This document shows positions 44,598 to 54,273 of a stretch of 64,000 nucleotides of DNA, piece after piece. Origin of the DNA: Moraxella atlantae NBRC 14588 (GTDB taxonomy: Bacteria > Pseudomonadota > Gammaproteobacteria > Pseudomonadales > Moraxellaceae); the NCBI RefSeq assembly GCF_001591265.1, contig NZ_BCUL01000002.1, positions 124,001 to 188,000 of the forward strand, written 5' to 3'. A model generated the notes under the pieces. It saw nothing but the letters and a program-made list of their open reading frames with translations. It made no database searches and had not been told where the DNA came from. The translations under genes were made by a program, and so were the position numbers. The first letter of the stretch is position 1; each line of letters opens with the position of its first letter.

Positions 44598-45575
44598 TAG
44601 TTAAAACTGTAATATAATAAGCATTTTAAACCAATACCACCATGCCCAAAATATACAACCAAGACTTACGAGACAGAGCCGTCAACCACTGGCAAAAGAC
44701 AGGCAACAAAAGCCAAACAGCCAGGCTGTTTGAAATCAACCGCAACACCCTTAATGACTGGATAAAGCTCTATCAAGAACAAGGGAATACCAAGCCAAAA
44801 CCCTTTGCACCTGTTGGCGTAAAACACATTATCACTGACTTAATCGCCTTTGAGGACTACGTTAACGCTCAGCAATTCGACACCGCAAAACAGCTTAGAG
44901 AACAGTACTTAAAAGACCATCCTGATATCGATATTTCCTATAACGCCTTTTTACAAACCTTACGTCGAATCAAATGGAGTTTTAAAAAAAGACCCCGCTC
45001 TTTAAGCAAGCCGATTTACTAAAGCAAATTGGGTTTAAATTAATGCTAGGTTTATTGCTATTAACCTTGAGCATTACCGCTGACAACATCCTATTTATGG
45101 ATGAAACAGGATTTTATCAAAGGCAATACTACACCCACAGTTGGTCGCCTATTGGCAAACCTTGTTATGCCAAAATCGATGCCAATAAGGGTAAACGCTT
45201 AAACTTAATGGGAGCTATGCGATTAAATGAGTTTAAACTCATCGCGCCTATTACCTTTGAAGGTGGTTGTAACCGTGTGATAGTTGAAAACTGGCTACAC
45301 ACATTAGCACAATCTTTGCCAAAAGATGAAAATGGTAATTATCCAAAACGTGTATTGGTGTTGGATAATGCTAGATTTCATCATGGTGGCGATTTAAAGC
45401 AAATTGCCGAACTTTATAATATTGAACTGATGTACTTACCGCCTTACTCACCTGAACTTAATCCGATTGAGCAGTTGTGGGCAGTCATCAAGCAAAAGGT
45501 TCGTTTAACGCTAAGCAATTTTGATACGCTTAAGGAATGTGTTGAAAGTTGCTTGGTATAATTCGGTTTTGACTA
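44598..45575 (+). mobile_element. IS630-family element, right copy (complete)
   Basis: 978 bp with the same ends as the left copy, and TA on both sides. It differs from the left copy at scattered positions as well as by the 150 bp that the left one has lost, so the two did not arise from one another very recently. Confidence 0.92.
44642..45561 (+). CDS. IS630 transposase, two frames joined by a -1 frameshift
   Basis: The first frame (126 aa) has the HTH MPKIYNQDLRDRAVNHWQKTGNKSQTARLFEINRNTLNDW and ends at a stop at 45022. The second frame has the DDE domain (MDETGFYQRQYY, VLDNARFHHGG, LNPIEQLW). At the T4A7G stretch 44980-44991 a shift of -1 joins them as RRIKWSFKKKTPLFKQADLLKQIG, a good IS630 linker, giving about 306 aa. 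Both IS copies share this arrangement, so it is likely programmed (ribosomal or transcriptional slippage). This copy probably supplies transposase for the composite. Confidence 0.85.
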
Positions 45576-46223
45576 TAATACCCCATCGATTAAGATTTGC
45601 CCAGTGAGCGGCACGTTGCTTGCCACTCGTCCCGAAAGCCAGTCTTGCACCAGTGTGGCAGCTATCGCGCCACCTGTGCCATCGCCTGCCGCTGTCAAAT
45701 CATTCACTTCAATGCCTAACTTGGCAAGCGTTTGCACCATACCTTGTAGTACACTGTGCGCGTCATCAATTGCGGCAGGGTAGCGGTTTTCGGGCGCGCA
45801 TCGATACGCAGGCGCGACAATAATTTGTCCTGTTGTAGCGGCAAGTTGGTTAAGCCAAGCGGTATACAAGCCGACGCTACCTGCCACCCCACCACCATGA
45901 AAAAACAACATGACATTGGTGTGTTGGGTAGGCGTAGGTTGCATGGTTTTGGGGATAAAAACACGCAAGGGTACGTTGTAGCCGTAAAAATGCGTGGGTG
46001 CGGTGCTCATGCTATCAAGCACTTGCACCGCTCGATGATCAGTGGTGGGCGCGGCATGTACTTGGTGTGTGATCAGCTGGGTCAATGCGTCGCGATAGGT
46101 CAGAGGCGTCGGTGTGTGCAAGGTATTGGACACAAAGCGATGATGGGCAAAAAACGCTTGTAAGTCTGTTGGCATGGGTTTGCCTAAGGCTTGAGCGGTG
46201 CAGGTGGTGGGGTTATTTGGCAT
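45576..46223 (-). pseudogene. alpha/beta-hydrolase, N-terminal piece split off by the transposon
   Basis: HSL-type esterase N-terminus: VPLRVFIPKTM, then LFFHGGGVAGSVG (oxyanion HGGG), VAPAYRCAPENRYPAAIDDAHSVLQGM and AAGDGTGGAIAAT. In this last motif the family has GDSAGG; here the codon is GGC, so the nucleophile serine is glycine. The ATG at 46223 gives a joined protein of 355 aa; a TTG at 46256 is also open. The rest of the gene is at 37018-37439. Confidence 0.9.
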
Positions 46224-46294
46224 GATCAATTGGTTTTTGTTGAGTATTTTTGTCAATTGATGTTAGCAAGCATACATAGAAAAATCGGCGTATA

Positions 46295-46333
46295 ATACGC
46301 GTTTGGGCGTTTATCATAGCATAAAACGCGTAT
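46295..46333. repeat. perfect 10-bp inverted repeat near a TATAAT box
   Basis: ATACGCGTTT (46295-46304) is exactly inverted as AAACGCGTAT (46324-46333), with a 19-base spacer. The first arm overlaps a consensus TATAAT (46291-46296). It lies between the hydrolase start and the structured element and may be an operator for the hydrolase or MFS gene. Confidence 0.6.
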
Positions 46334-46356
46334 GCAACCAGCCGCTTTCATAGCGC

Positions 46357-46703
46357 TTTTATCATTCGTTGCCGTAAACCTGCGACTTCAGGCGGTGGAT
46401 ATAAGGCAATTGTTAAATGCGATGAGTTTTGCTATACTCATCTCACTATATTCAATGTCTTACATTCCACAGTTAAGTTAAGACTAAATTGCGAGTACGC
46501 AGTAACTTAACTGGTAAGACGTTTCCAAACACACACTTAAGCTAATTCGTGTCTATGACAATCCTAACGGTAGGATTAGCTTAAAATAAGAACCTAAGAT
46601 GTACGGTGTGTCGTACGGGCGGTTGCCATTGTCTTAGGTTTGCGGTGGGGCTTTACCGTCTTGCAGAAGGAATCCCCTCACTTTAGGGAGGGGAGGAAGT
46701 CAA
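46357..46703 (+). mobile_element. short non-autonomous IS200/IS605-type element, copy B (structured, ORF-less)
   Basis: Plus-orientation relative of 34755-35101. Internal perfect stems: GATGAGT/ACTCATC (46421-46442); GTCTTAC (46457) with GTAAGAC (46514), enclosing an 11-bp CAGTTAAGTTA/TAACTTAACTG stem (46470-46513); TTAAGCT/AGCTTAA (46537-46584), enclosing AATCCTA/TAGGATT (46560-46577); and CCTAAGA/TCTTAGG (46593-46638), enclosing GTACG/CGTAC. The right end CCCCTC/GAGGGG (46674-46693) is intact. The left hairpin has two central mismatches (CCTGCG against CGGTGG), so this copy may be less mobile. It ends 15 bp before the MFS start codon. Confidence 0.85.
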
Positions 46704-46718
46704 ACCACAAGGTTTGTT

Positions 46719-47942
46719 ATGTCCGTATCTACCGCACCACAGACGCAATCTGCCAGTCCATCCACCAATCCGCCAAGTTTTTGGGTCAAGCTGACGTGTG
46801 GGCTGATCGGTACGTTTGCGTTTTTGCAGGTGTATTCGATTCAGGCGATTTTGCCGATTTTGCAGCGCGCCTTTCATGCCAGTGAAACGGAGCTTGGCAT
46901 GACGGTGGGGGCGACAGTATTGGCGATTGCGCTGATGTCACCGTTTATGGGTATGTTGTCCGATGCCATTGGGCGTAAATCGGTGATTGTCGGCTCGATT
47001 GTGTTTTTGGCGTTGCCAACGTTGGCATTGGCGTTTGGTGATTCGTTGCAATGGCTGATGGTTGCGCGGTTTTTGCAAGGGCTTGCAGTGCCTGGTATTA
47101 CGGTGGTGGGTCTTGCTTATATTGGTGAGGAGTACAGCGGCGCGACGCTTGCGCGATTGATGTCGTATTATGTTTCAGGCACGGTGTTGGGCGGCTTTTT
47201 GGGTCGCTTTGTGCTTGGGCATTTAGAGGCGTTGGTGGGCTGGCAGCAGGCGTTTTTGGTCATGGGCGCGGTGACACTGTTGGGCGCAGGCTGGGTGGCG
47301 TGGCAGTTGCCTGCATCGCGCCAGTTTGTGCCCAATCGCCATATCGGGCAAGCGCTCGCGACGTTGGCAAGTCACGCGCGTAACCGCTATGTGGTCACAG
47401 CGTGTTTGTTGGGCGCAGGGGTGCTGTTTTCCTTGGTTGGCTGTTTTACGTACATCAATTTGCATTTGGCAGATGCGCCGTATCATTTATCCAGTGCCGC
47501 ATTGGCAAATATTTTTGCGGTGTATTTGGTTGGGGTGGTCATCACGCCGATTGCCAGTAGCTTGATTGCGCGGTTTGGCTCGGCGCGGATGGTGCAAGCG
47601 GCGGTGGCATTGTCGATGGTGGGGGTGTTTTTGACGCTCACACAGCCGCTTTGGCTGATCGTGCTTGGGCTGACGCTGATGTCAAGTGGTGTGTTTATCA
47701 CGCAGTCGGCGACGATTACGTATATTGCGGTCAATGTCAAGCATGGGCGTTCGTTGGCATCGGGGCTGTATTATGCCTGCTATTATTTTGGTGGTACGAT
47801 TGGCGCGTGGGTTTGTGGGCTGGCTTATACCCATGGCAAATGGCAGTCCACGGTGATGGTGCTGCTGACGGTGCAGGTATTGGCGTGGTTGATGGCAGCG
47901 TTTGGCATGGTTAAAAAGCCGCTGAATAAATCACTTGCTTGA
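46719..47942 (+). CDS. MFS transporter, DHA1-like exporter
   Basis: 407 aa, 12 membrane segments. The loop 2-3 motif GMLSDAIGRKS is the MFS motif A, and the GLAVPGITVVGLAYIGEEYS and YYVSGTVLGGFLGRFVLG (antiporter motif C-like) blocks fit drug/proton antiporters related to YnfM. GLYYACYYFGGTIGAW lies near the end. The substrate is unknown. The structured element sits directly upstream, so the transcript may begin in it or run through it. A small AAACC/GGTTT hairpin overlaps the AAGG ribosome-binding site. Confidence 0.9.
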   Translation: MSVSTAPQTQSASPSTNPPSFWVKLTCGLIGTFAFLQVYSIQAILPILQRAFHASETELGMTVGATVLAIALMSPFMGMLSDAIGRKSVIVGSIVFLALPTLALAFGDSLQWLMVARFLQGLAVPGITVVGLAYIGEEYSGATLARLMSYYVSGTVLGGFLGRFVLGHLEALVGWQQAFLVMGAVTLLGAGWVAWQLPASRQFVPNRHIGQALATLASHARNRYVVTACLLGAGVLFSLVGCFTYINLHLADAPYHLSSAALANIFAVYLVGVVITPIASSLIARFGSARMVQAAVALSMVGVFLTLTQPLWLIVLGLTLMSSGVFITQSATITYIAVNVKHGRSLASGLYYACYYFGGTIGAWVCGLAYTHGKWQSTVMVLLTVQVLAWLMAAFGMVKKPLNKSLA

Positions 47943-47986
47943 TCGGATTTTTTCAGTGGTTAAGCTGTTTTAGCCGAAAGCTATAC

Positions 47987-48031
47987 AACAACGGCAAACA
48001 ATCTTTGCAACATGCCGATGAAGCCGTTGTT
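47987..48031. repeat. inverted repeat between the MFS and arsC genes
   Basis: AACAACGGC and GCCGTTGTT (9 bp, perfect) enclose a 27-base loop between two convergent genes. No T-run; possibly a weak factor-independent stop or mRNA 3' end. Confidence 0.5.
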
Positions 48032-48063
48032 TGATTTGATTGCAAATTTGCGCTGGGTAAATG

Positions 48064-48561
48064 TCATGCGTTTGTCACGTTTGATGACTGAGCCAATTGC
48101 TGTAAAGCAGCCAGTTGCTCGGTCTTTGGGCGTGTGGCAATTTTGACCAGCTGCTCGACTCGTCCTTCAATTTCACGAATGGTGGCAAAAAAAGCCTGAC
48201 GTTTTTCTTCATCGCGACCGTCAAGTTTGGATGGGTCGGACAGTCCCCAATGCAGTTTCGGTGTGGTGCCAAGCCATAACGGGCAGCTTTCGCCTGCCGC
48301 CTGATCACACACCGTGATGACCACATCAGGAACAAAGTCAGCGCCTGTTTCATCCGCTAACACGTCCCACGACTTACTGGCTAGTCCTGCGGTGTTATAG
48401 CCCGCTTCGCGCAGATATTGCAGTGATAAGGGGTGCACCTCAGCAGCAGGCTGACTACCCGCGCTTTTTGCTTCAATCATGCCTTGCGCATTTTGTTGGG
48501 TGATGGCCTCGGATAAAATACTGCGACAGCGGTTGTGGGTGCAAATATACAGGATTTTCAT
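48064..48561 (-). CDS. arsC: arsenate reductase, low-molecular-weight phosphatase type
   Basis: Reduces arsenate to arsenite for export (165 aa). The N-terminal P-loop ICTHNRCRSILSEA (CX5R) is the active site. SAGSQPAAEVHPLSLQYL, VVITVCDQAAGESCPLW and the GLSDPSKLDGRDEEKRQAF block are typical of this class. It is unrelated in fold to the glutaredoxin-type arsC in the transposon. It follows arsB by 30 bp on the same strand. The C-terminus is extended by about 25 polar residues. Confidence 0.94.
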   Translation of the reverse strand: MKILYICTHNRCRSILSEAITQQNAQGMIEAKSAGSQPAAEVHPLSLQYLREAGYNTAGLASKSWDVLADETGADFVPDVVITVCDQAAGESCPLWLGTTPKLHWGLSDPSKLDGRDEEKRQAFFATIREIEGRVEQLVKIATRPKTEQLAALQQLAQSSNVTNA

Positions 48562-48591
48562 CGCGTGTTCCTATTCAAAGGTAAAGAGAGT

Positions 48592-49893
48592 TTATGCCAA
48601 GACGCTAAGCCACATTGCAAGTGCGACCAACGTCGCCAACAACACAGGAATCGTTAAAACCATACCGACCTTAAAATAATACCCCCAACTGACGTTGATG
48701 TGTTTGGTTGATAGCACATGTAGCCAAAGCAGCGTGGCAAGCGAGCCAATCGGCGTAATTTTGGGTCCCAAATCACAACCAATGACATTGGCAAACACCA
48801 TCGCCTCCTTGATCATCGGGTTGGCAATATTTGCCCCGTCAATGGCGAGTGCTTGAATCAGCACCGTGGGCATATTATTCATGATCGAGGACAGCGCGGC
48901 TGACAAAACGCCTGTCCCCACCGTGGCAGCCCACAGCCCGTGCTGCTCAAGCCCTTGTAGCATAATCGATAAATAATTTGTTAAGCCTGCATTTTTTAGC
49001 CCATACACCACCAGATACATGCCCAAAGAAAAAATCACAATCTGCCACGGCGCATTTTTTATCACAGGCAAAATGGGCAGCTTTTTACCCAGTGTGGCAA
49101 CCACCAATAACACCGCTGCGCCCAAACCTGCAATAATGCTAATAGGCACGCCCATCGGCTCAAACACAAAAAAACCAAGCAACAAGGCTGCCAACACGAC
49201 CCAACCTGTGACAAACGTCGCCTGATCCGTGATCGCTGTGTGAGGCGGCTCAATCAATTCTAAAGCATACCCATCGGGTATATCTTTGCGGTAAAATAGA
49301 TACAGCACCAACAGCGATGACAAAACTGACACCACATTGACAGGCACCATCACCAACGCATAACGATCAAACGCGATCTTAAAAAAATCCGCTGATACAA
49401 TATTCACCAAATTAGACACCACCAAGGGCAAGCTTGCCGTATCTGCAATAAAGCCTGCCGACATAATAAACGCCAAGGTGGTGGCTGGGCTAAAGCGTAA
49501 TGCCAACAAAATCGCAATCACAATCGGTGTTAGAATTAACGCCGCGCCATCATTGGCAAAAAACGCCGACACCACTGCCCCAAGCAGCACGATGAACGCA
49601 AAAAGCCGCTTGCCATTGCCATTTGCAAACCGAACCACGTGCAGGGCAATCCATTTAAAAAATCCGACTTCATCAAGCAACAAACTGATGATGATGATGG
49701 CGATAAACGCAAAGGTAGCGTTCCAAACAATACCCCAGACCACAGGGATATCGTGCACCCCAATCATCCCTGTCACCCACGCCAAAATCGCCCCGATGGT
49801 CGCTGTCCAACCGATACCTAAACCTTTGGGCTGCCAAATCACAAAAATAAGCGTCAATAAGAAAATAAGAACGGCGATTGCCATAGAAAACAT
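48592..49893 (-). CDS. arsB: arsenite efflux pump ArsB
   Basis: 433-aa inner-membrane arsenite/H+ antiporter with about 12 segments. Signatures: [96 protein letters not shown] and [38 protein letters not shown]. No ArsA ATPase gene is seen, so it works alone. First gene of arsB-arsC, divergent from arsR. Confidence 0.96.
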   Translation of the reverse strand: MFSMAIAVLIFLLTLIFVIWQPKGLGIGWTATIGAILAWVTGMIGVHDIPVVWGIVWNATFAFIAIIIISLLLDEVGFFKWIALHVVRFANGNGKRLFAFIVLLGAVVSAFFANDGAALILTPIVIAILLALRFSPATTLAFIMSAGFIADTASLPLVVSNLVNIVSADFFKIAFDRYALVMVPVNVVSVLSSLLVLYLFYRKDIPDGYALELIEPPHTAITDQATFVTGWVVLAALLLGFFVFEPMGVPISIIAGLGAAVLLVVATLGKKLPILPVIKNAPWQIVIFSLGMYLVVYGLKNAGLTNYLSIMLQGLEQHGLWAATVGTGVLSAALSSIMNNMPTVLIQALAIDGANIANPMIKEAMVFANVIGCDLGPKITPIGSLATLLWLHVLSTKHINVSWGYYFKVGMVLTIPVLLATLVALAMWLSVLA

Positions 49894-49908
49894 CCAGTGC
49901 TATAGTGA

Positions 49909-49950
49909 TTCATATAATATTTTATATATTCGGATATGTAAATATATGAA
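49909..49950. promoter_or_regulatory. ars operator region
   Basis: TTCATATA (49909-49916) and TATATGAA (49943-49950) form an inverted repeat in a very AT-rich gap between arsB and arsR, overlapping the arsR start. This is the likely ArsR binding site. Confidence 0.6.
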
Positions 49951-50236
49951 AGATATATTTTTGCCGTATGAGTTTTTTAAAGCCTTAGGCGACCCTACAC
50001 GCTTAAGCATTGTCCAACTGCTACATGCCAAACAATCGCTTTGTGTGTGTGATATCATCGATACACTCAATCAACCACAATCTACAGTCTCGCGGCATCT
50101 TAACCAACTAAAAACTATCGGCATACTGACCAGTGAGCGTAAAGGGACATGGGTTTGGTATGCCATCAATGAGGATTTAGCCGACTGGTGCCAAGCTGTG
50201 ATTGCCGCTTTGCCGACATTTAACACGGAGCACTGA
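49946..50236 (+). CDS. arsR: ArsR family arsenic-responsive repressor
   Basis: 96-aa winged-helix repressor: FFKALGDPTRLSIVQLLHAKQSLCVCDIIDTLNQPQSTVSRHLNQLKTIGILTSERKGTWVWYAI. The metal-site helix has C33-V-C35 in the LCVCD motif of arsenite-sensing ArsR. The frame is open far upstream, but that part overlaps arsB; the ATG at 49946 gives the standard length. It represses the divergent arsB-arsC operon until arsenite binds. Confidence 0.94.
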   Translation: MKDIFLPYEFFKALGDPTRLSIVQLLHAKQSLCVCDIIDTLNQPQSTVSRHLNQLKTIGILTSERKGTWVWYAINEDLADWCQAVIAALPTFNTEH

Positions 50237-50321
50237 TAACGCTTAGGCGGTTTAGAGCGTGAGTATAGCGCATGCAAATACAACGACAAAATTTTGTGAA
50301 TCACCGCGCAACCCCATAGCA

Positions 50322-50359
50322 TAAAAAAACAGCCAATTTAATGACTAAATCGGCTGTTT
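50322..50359 (-). terminator. terminator of ppc
   Basis: AACAGCC...GGCTGTT, extended by ATTTA/TAAAT pairing with one mismatch, is followed by a T-run on the minus strand, 21 bases after the ppc stop. Confidence 0.9.
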
Positions 50360-50380
50360 AAACACGCAAAAATTAGCAAA

Positions 50381-53158
50381 CTAGCCTGTATTGCGCAGAC
50401 CTTGGGCAATGCCGTTGATGGTCAAATGCACCAATTCAAGCGTCGGTTTGCGCTCGGCTTCATCCTCGGTGTGGCGCATGGTTTTAAGCAATGCCACTTG
50501 CAGCCAGTTAAGCGCGTTCAGATACGGTAAACGCAATGCCAACGACCGTGCCAATGAACGGTTGTCATCCAGCAGGGTTTCTTGCCCCGTCACGGTCAAT
50601 AATGCTTGCTTGCTGCGTGTGTATTCTGACACGATTTTAGCAAAAATCGCCCGTGCTGCTTCGGGATTATCTGCCAGATCAACATACGCCTCGGCAATCG
50701 TTAGGTCGGTTTTTGCCATGACTTGCGCCATATTTGACAGCATGGTTTGGACAAACGCGCTGTGCTTGGCGTGGTGCTGTAGACGCGCCAAATTCTCGCT
50801 ATCGGCTTGTATCAAGGCTTCAACGGCTGTGCCAAAGCCGTACCATGCAGGCAGCATTAAACGGTTTTGCATCCATGAAAACACCCATGGAATTGCGCGT
50901 AAGTCCTGAATTCGCGCCAAGCTCTTACGGCTGGCAGGGCGTGAGCCAATGTTGAGTGAAGCAATTTCTTTGACCAAACTGGTTTGTAAGAAATAGTCGA
51001 TAAAATACGGCTCGGTGATCAATGCGCGGTAGCTGGCAAACGCTGCCTCAGACAAGGCGTTGAGTAAATCGCTGTCGGGCTGCTCGCTGTGATTAGGCAA
51101 TAGACTTGCCTTGAGTGTTGCGGCAACCAAGGTTTCTAGGTTGCGCTCAGCGTTGGCGGCATCGGCGTATTTGGCGGTGATGACCTCACCTTGCTCGGTG
51201 ATGCGGATTTGCCCATTGACCGAACCTTCAGGCTGCGCCAAAATCGCCTCAAATGACGGGCCGCCGCCGCGTCCCACACTACCGCCGCGTCCGTGGAATA
51301 GGCGTAGCTGCACATCAAACTGCTGCGCCAGTTCCACCAACCGCACCTCGGCTTGGTACAGTGACCACTGACTGGTGACATAGCCACCGTCTTTGTTGCT
51401 GTCTGAGTAGCCCAGCATGATTTCTTGCGTGTTGTTGCGGCTTGCCAACAGCGCGCGGTACCACGCTTTGTCAAACAATGCCGCCATCACGTCATGGCTA
51501 TTTGCCAGCGCGTCAATGGTCTCAAACAGTGGCACGATGTTCAAGCGGCTATGTACCTTGCCATTTTCAACCGTCAATAGGCCAGTTTCTTTGAGCAACA
51601 GCGCCAACGCTAGCATATCGCTGACTTGCTCGGCATTGGAGATAATGCTTTGGTTGATGGCGGTTTCGCCAAATTGATTTTTGATATCCGCCGCGGCTTG
51701 CAAAATCGCTAACTCACGCGTGGTCGCGTCATCATAGGCAAAGTATGGATTATACAGTGGACGCGCGGTAGAGAGCTCACGCAATAAGACGCGTTGGCGC
51801 GCGCTTTCGGACAATGCCAAGTAGTCCTCTAAATCAGCGTGTTTAAACAGCGCGTGCACGGTATCGGCATGTACGCCTGCGTGTTGGCGCAAATCTAGTG
51901 GCATAAGATAAAAACCAAACACCTCAACGGCGCGAATCAAATCGCGCAAGCGTTCATTTGCCAATAGTGCGCTGCCATGTTCACGCAACGAATCTTGAAT
52001 GATGTACAAATCCGCTAGCAGCGTCTCACGGTCGGGGTAGGGCTCAGCTAAGCCGTAGCGCGAACCATAATTGAGCCCAAATTGGTGTGAGGTTGCCACC
52101 ACGCGCGCGATGATGGTTGCAATGGCGCGGCGGTAGGGCTCTTCTTCACGCGCGATAGAGTCATCAGGCGATACCGCCGACAAAGCTGCCAGCGCATCAC
52201 TGACTGCCACGCTGCGGCTTGACAGCGGCAATTCTTGATACAGTTTTGCCAACTGGTCGCGGTAAAAATAAAATACCGCCGCCGCTTGGCGTGAAAACGC
52301 ATAGCGCAAGGTTTCTGCCGAAACAAACGGGTTGCCGTCACGGTCACCGCCAATCCAGCCGCCGATGTTGAGTAAATTTGGCAAGGTGGTGTCGGGGAAC
52401 TGTGCTTGCAGTTGGTCGCTGAGTTTGCGATACAGGTTTGGAATGGCTTCAAAAAAGCTTAAGTCAAAATACGCAATGCCGTTATCAATTTCGTCTTTGA
52501 CGCTGATGGTAAAATGGCGGTTTTCGTTGGTTTGCCATTGTGCCAGTAGCGTTGCCTCAAGCTGCGATTCTAAGCGTTGGCGTTGGTAGCCAACCGCGCT
52601 GTGATAATCTTCTAGCAAAGCGCGCAAACGGCGGCGCAATGATAAAATCGTTTGGCGTTGCACCTCGGTGGGGTGGGCGGTCAAAACCGCGCTGACAAAG
52701 GTGTGATCAAGGTGCTGTTGTAGCGTTGGCTCATCGATACCCTCAGCTTGGATTTCATCCAGCACATACGCAAAGCTACCAGGCGCAAAGGTCGCGCTAT
52801 CAGCAGCATGGGCAAGGCGGCGACGCTCGTGGTGCATATCTTCGGCGATGTTAAACACCTGCGCAAATAGCCCACACGCGCGAATCAAGTTTTTGCGTTG
52901 GCTGGCGCTGAGCGTTGGTAGCACATCGCGGATGGTTTGCTGTGGGTCTGCGCCTTCAATCAGCGCGTGGATGGTTTGCTTGACGGGCAGTGAGGTCTGC
53001 TGCTCGATGACGCGCAATAAAATTTGGCTCAAAAGTTGCGTGTCTTCTAACAGCGGTTGGTCTTTGTCGTTGTCCATGATTTCAACCAACGCTGAGATTT
53101 CAATCTCGGTTGGTGGGTTGGCTTGATGGTTGATTGCTTCAGACGGGGTGTCTTGCAT
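50381..53158 (-). CDS. ppc: phosphoenolpyruvate carboxylase
   Basis: Replenishes oxaloacetate from PEP and bicarbonate (925 aa). Catalytic blocks: [14 protein letters not shown] (His), [32 protein letters not shown] (Lys), [15 protein letters not shown] and the C-terminal [10 protein letters not shown], whose ending is invariant in the family. The N-terminal ~40 residues are an acidic extension ([24 protein letters not shown]). Length is close to the usual 880-930. Three tandem repeats lie just upstream of the start. Confidence 0.97.
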   Translation of the reverse strand: MQDTPSEAINHQANPPTEIEISALVEIMDNDKDQPLLEDTQLLSQILLRVIEQQTSLPVKQTIHALIEGADPQQTIRDVLPTLSASQRKNLIRACGLFAQVFNIAEDMHHERRRLAHAADSATFAPGSFAYVLDEIQAEGIDEPTLQQHLDHTFVSAVLTAHPTEVQRQTILSLRRRLRALLEDYHSAVGYQRQRLESQLEATLLAQWQTNENRHFTISVKDEIDNGIAYFDLSFFEAIPNLYRKLSDQLQAQFPDTTLPNLLNIGGWIGGDRDGNPFVSAETLRYAFSRQAAAVFYFYRDQLAKLYQELPLSSRSVAVSDALAALSAVSPDDSIAREEEPYRRAIATIIARVVATSHQFGLNYGSRYGLAEPYPDRETLLADLYIIQDSLREHGSALLANERLRDLIRAVEVFGFYLMPLDLRQHAGVHADTVHALFKHADLEDYLALSESARQRVLLRELSTARPLYNPYFAYDDATTRELAILQAAADIKNQFGETAINQSIISNAEQVSDMLALALLLKETGLLTVENGKVHSRLNIVPLFETIDALANSHDVMAALFDKAWYRALLASRNNTQEIMLGYSDSNKDGGYVTSQWSLYQAEVRLVELAQQFDVQLRLFHGRGGSVGRGGGPSFEAILAQPEGSVNGQIRITEQGEVITAKYADAANAERNLETLVAATLKASLLPNHSEQPDSDLLNALSEAAFASYRALITEPYFIDYFLQTSLVKEIASLNIGSRPASRKSLARIQDLRAIPWVFSWMQNRLMLPAWYGFGTAVEALIQADSENLARLQHHAKHSAFVQTMLSNMAQVMAKTDLTIAEAYVDLADNPEAARAIFAKIVSEYTRSKQALLTVTGQETLLDDNRSLARSLALRLPYLNALNWLQVALLKTMRHTEDEAERKPTLELVHLTINGIAQGLRNTG

Positions 53159-53172
53159 ACCTGCTCCTCAAT

Positions 53173-53205
53173 GTTGTGTTTGGGTTGTGTTTGGGTTGTG
53201 TTTGG
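53173..53205. repeat. three tandem copies of an 11-bp unit upstream of ppc
   Basis: GTTGTGTTTGG occurs three times without a gap, 15 bases upstream of the ppc start codon, in its probable 5' leader. Confidence 0.9.
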
Positions 53206-53306
53206 TAAAGGTTATGTTTGACGTTTTATTGAATTATCGCAAAAAATATCGCACGCTTGCCAAAAAATAGCGATTGGTCTTATAACTTGATGGCAACACC
53301 TAGCGT

Positions 53307-53999
53307 TTAGGCTAAGACGCGGTTGAGCCACCGCCCGATGGTTTGGATTTCGGGCAAGCACACTTGGTGCGCCATCGGGTAGGTGTGATAGGTCGGTGCA
53401 TAACCGCGCGCGCTGAGCCAGTCGTAGGCTTGCTGTCCTAAGGCTTCGGGCACGATATTGTCGCGTGTGCCGTGATGGATCGCAATGGGTAGGTGGTGGT
53501 TGGCGGTCTGTTGGGTAGGACTTAGCGTTGCCAACTGGTCTTGTGTGGCAAGGTAAGTGGACAATGCCAACAGACCTGCCAACGGCTCAGGGTGGCTTAG
53601 CGCAGTGTGATACGCCACCGCACCGCCTTGTGAAAACCCTGCCAACACGATGTGATGCGTGGCGATGCCTTGCGCGTTTTGCGCGGCAATTAGATCCCGC
53701 ACGCGTTGTGCTGATGCAGCAATTTGCGCGCTATCCACCTTGCGCGATAGGTTGATTTCTAAAATATCGTACCACGCAGGCATAACATAGCCGCCATTGA
53801 TGGTGACGGCAATACGCGGTGCGTGGGGAAAAATAAAGCGCACGCCGTGGCTACCATCTAGCCCCAATTCGGGCACAACGGGCACAAAGTCATCACCGCT
53901 TGCGCCCAAACCGTGCAGCCAAATCACCGCACGGTCAATCGGTTGATGGTGCGGATTGTGGATGATTTCGATATGCGGCAACAATTCAGACGATGACAT
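53307..53999 (-). CDS. carboxylesterase / lysophospholipase-like hydrolase
   Basis: 230-aa cytoplasmic alpha/beta hydrolase of the phospholipase/carboxylesterase (YpfH/EstB) family: AVIWLHGLGASGDDFVPVVPEL, RFIFPHAPRIAVTINGGYVMPAWYDI, VLAGFSQGGAVAYHTAL (nucleophile Ser in GFSQG), HGTRDNIVPEALG (Asp) and YPMAHQVCLPEI (His). The triad is complete. Physiological substrate not known. It stands alone on the minus strand between ppc and hrpA. Confidence 0.92.
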   Translation of the reverse strand: MSSSELLPHIEIIHNPHHQPIDRAVIWLHGLGASGDDFVPVVPELGLDGSHGVRFIFPHAPRIAVTINGGYVMPAWYDILEINLSRKVDSAQIAASAQRVRDLIAAQNAQGIATHHIVLAGFSQGGAVAYHTALSHPEPLAGLLALSTYLATQDQLATLSPTQQTANHHLPIAIHHGTRDNIVPEALGQQAYDWLSARGYAPTYHTYPMAHQVCLPEIQTIGRWLNRVLA

Positions 54000-54273
54000 G
54001 ACATGATTTTCCTAATTTAATTTAACATTGATCAGATGGCTCAACGCTTGTTTGCTCAAAATGTAGCATAGCACGCGCAGGTGTGCAAATACTGATTGAG
54101 CGCATATAACGGCGATTTTTTTTGCGGATAAAAGCCATACCAACACGCTGAATGTTTGATTTTTCGCCATTTTGCCCCATATTGAGCCGCAGAAAAGCCA
54201 AAAACCATCGCCAATGTTGGCGCAGTATTTTAGCCAATTAAGCATTTTTAGTGACGTTAAGAATCATACACGC

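Larger units (their letters stand above)
37440..45575 (+). mobile_element. 8.1-kb composite transposon with cadmium/zinc resistance cargo
   Basis: Bounded by two directly oriented IS630-family copies (37440-38267 and 44598-45575) and flanked on both sides by TA (37438-37439, 45576-45577), the target duplicated by this family. Removing it with one TA restores the hydrolase frame exactly. This shows that the whole block entered as one unit, or replaced the interior of one. The cargo is visibly more AT-rich than the chromosome and plasmid-like: cad operon with dsbA-like and lspA genes, truncated dsbD, an arsC, and a replicase fragment. dsbD and the replicase are each cut at an IS edge. Confidence 0.88.

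Noticed and set aside
49478-49945. N-terminal 156-residue extension of the ArsR frame
   Set aside because: It overlaps arsB on the other strand, is low-complexity and unlike any ArsR; the ATG at 49946 gives the standard protein.
54172-54273. Longer HrpA N-terminus
   Set aside because: The extra 34 residues are not family-like; the ATG at 54274 fits better.
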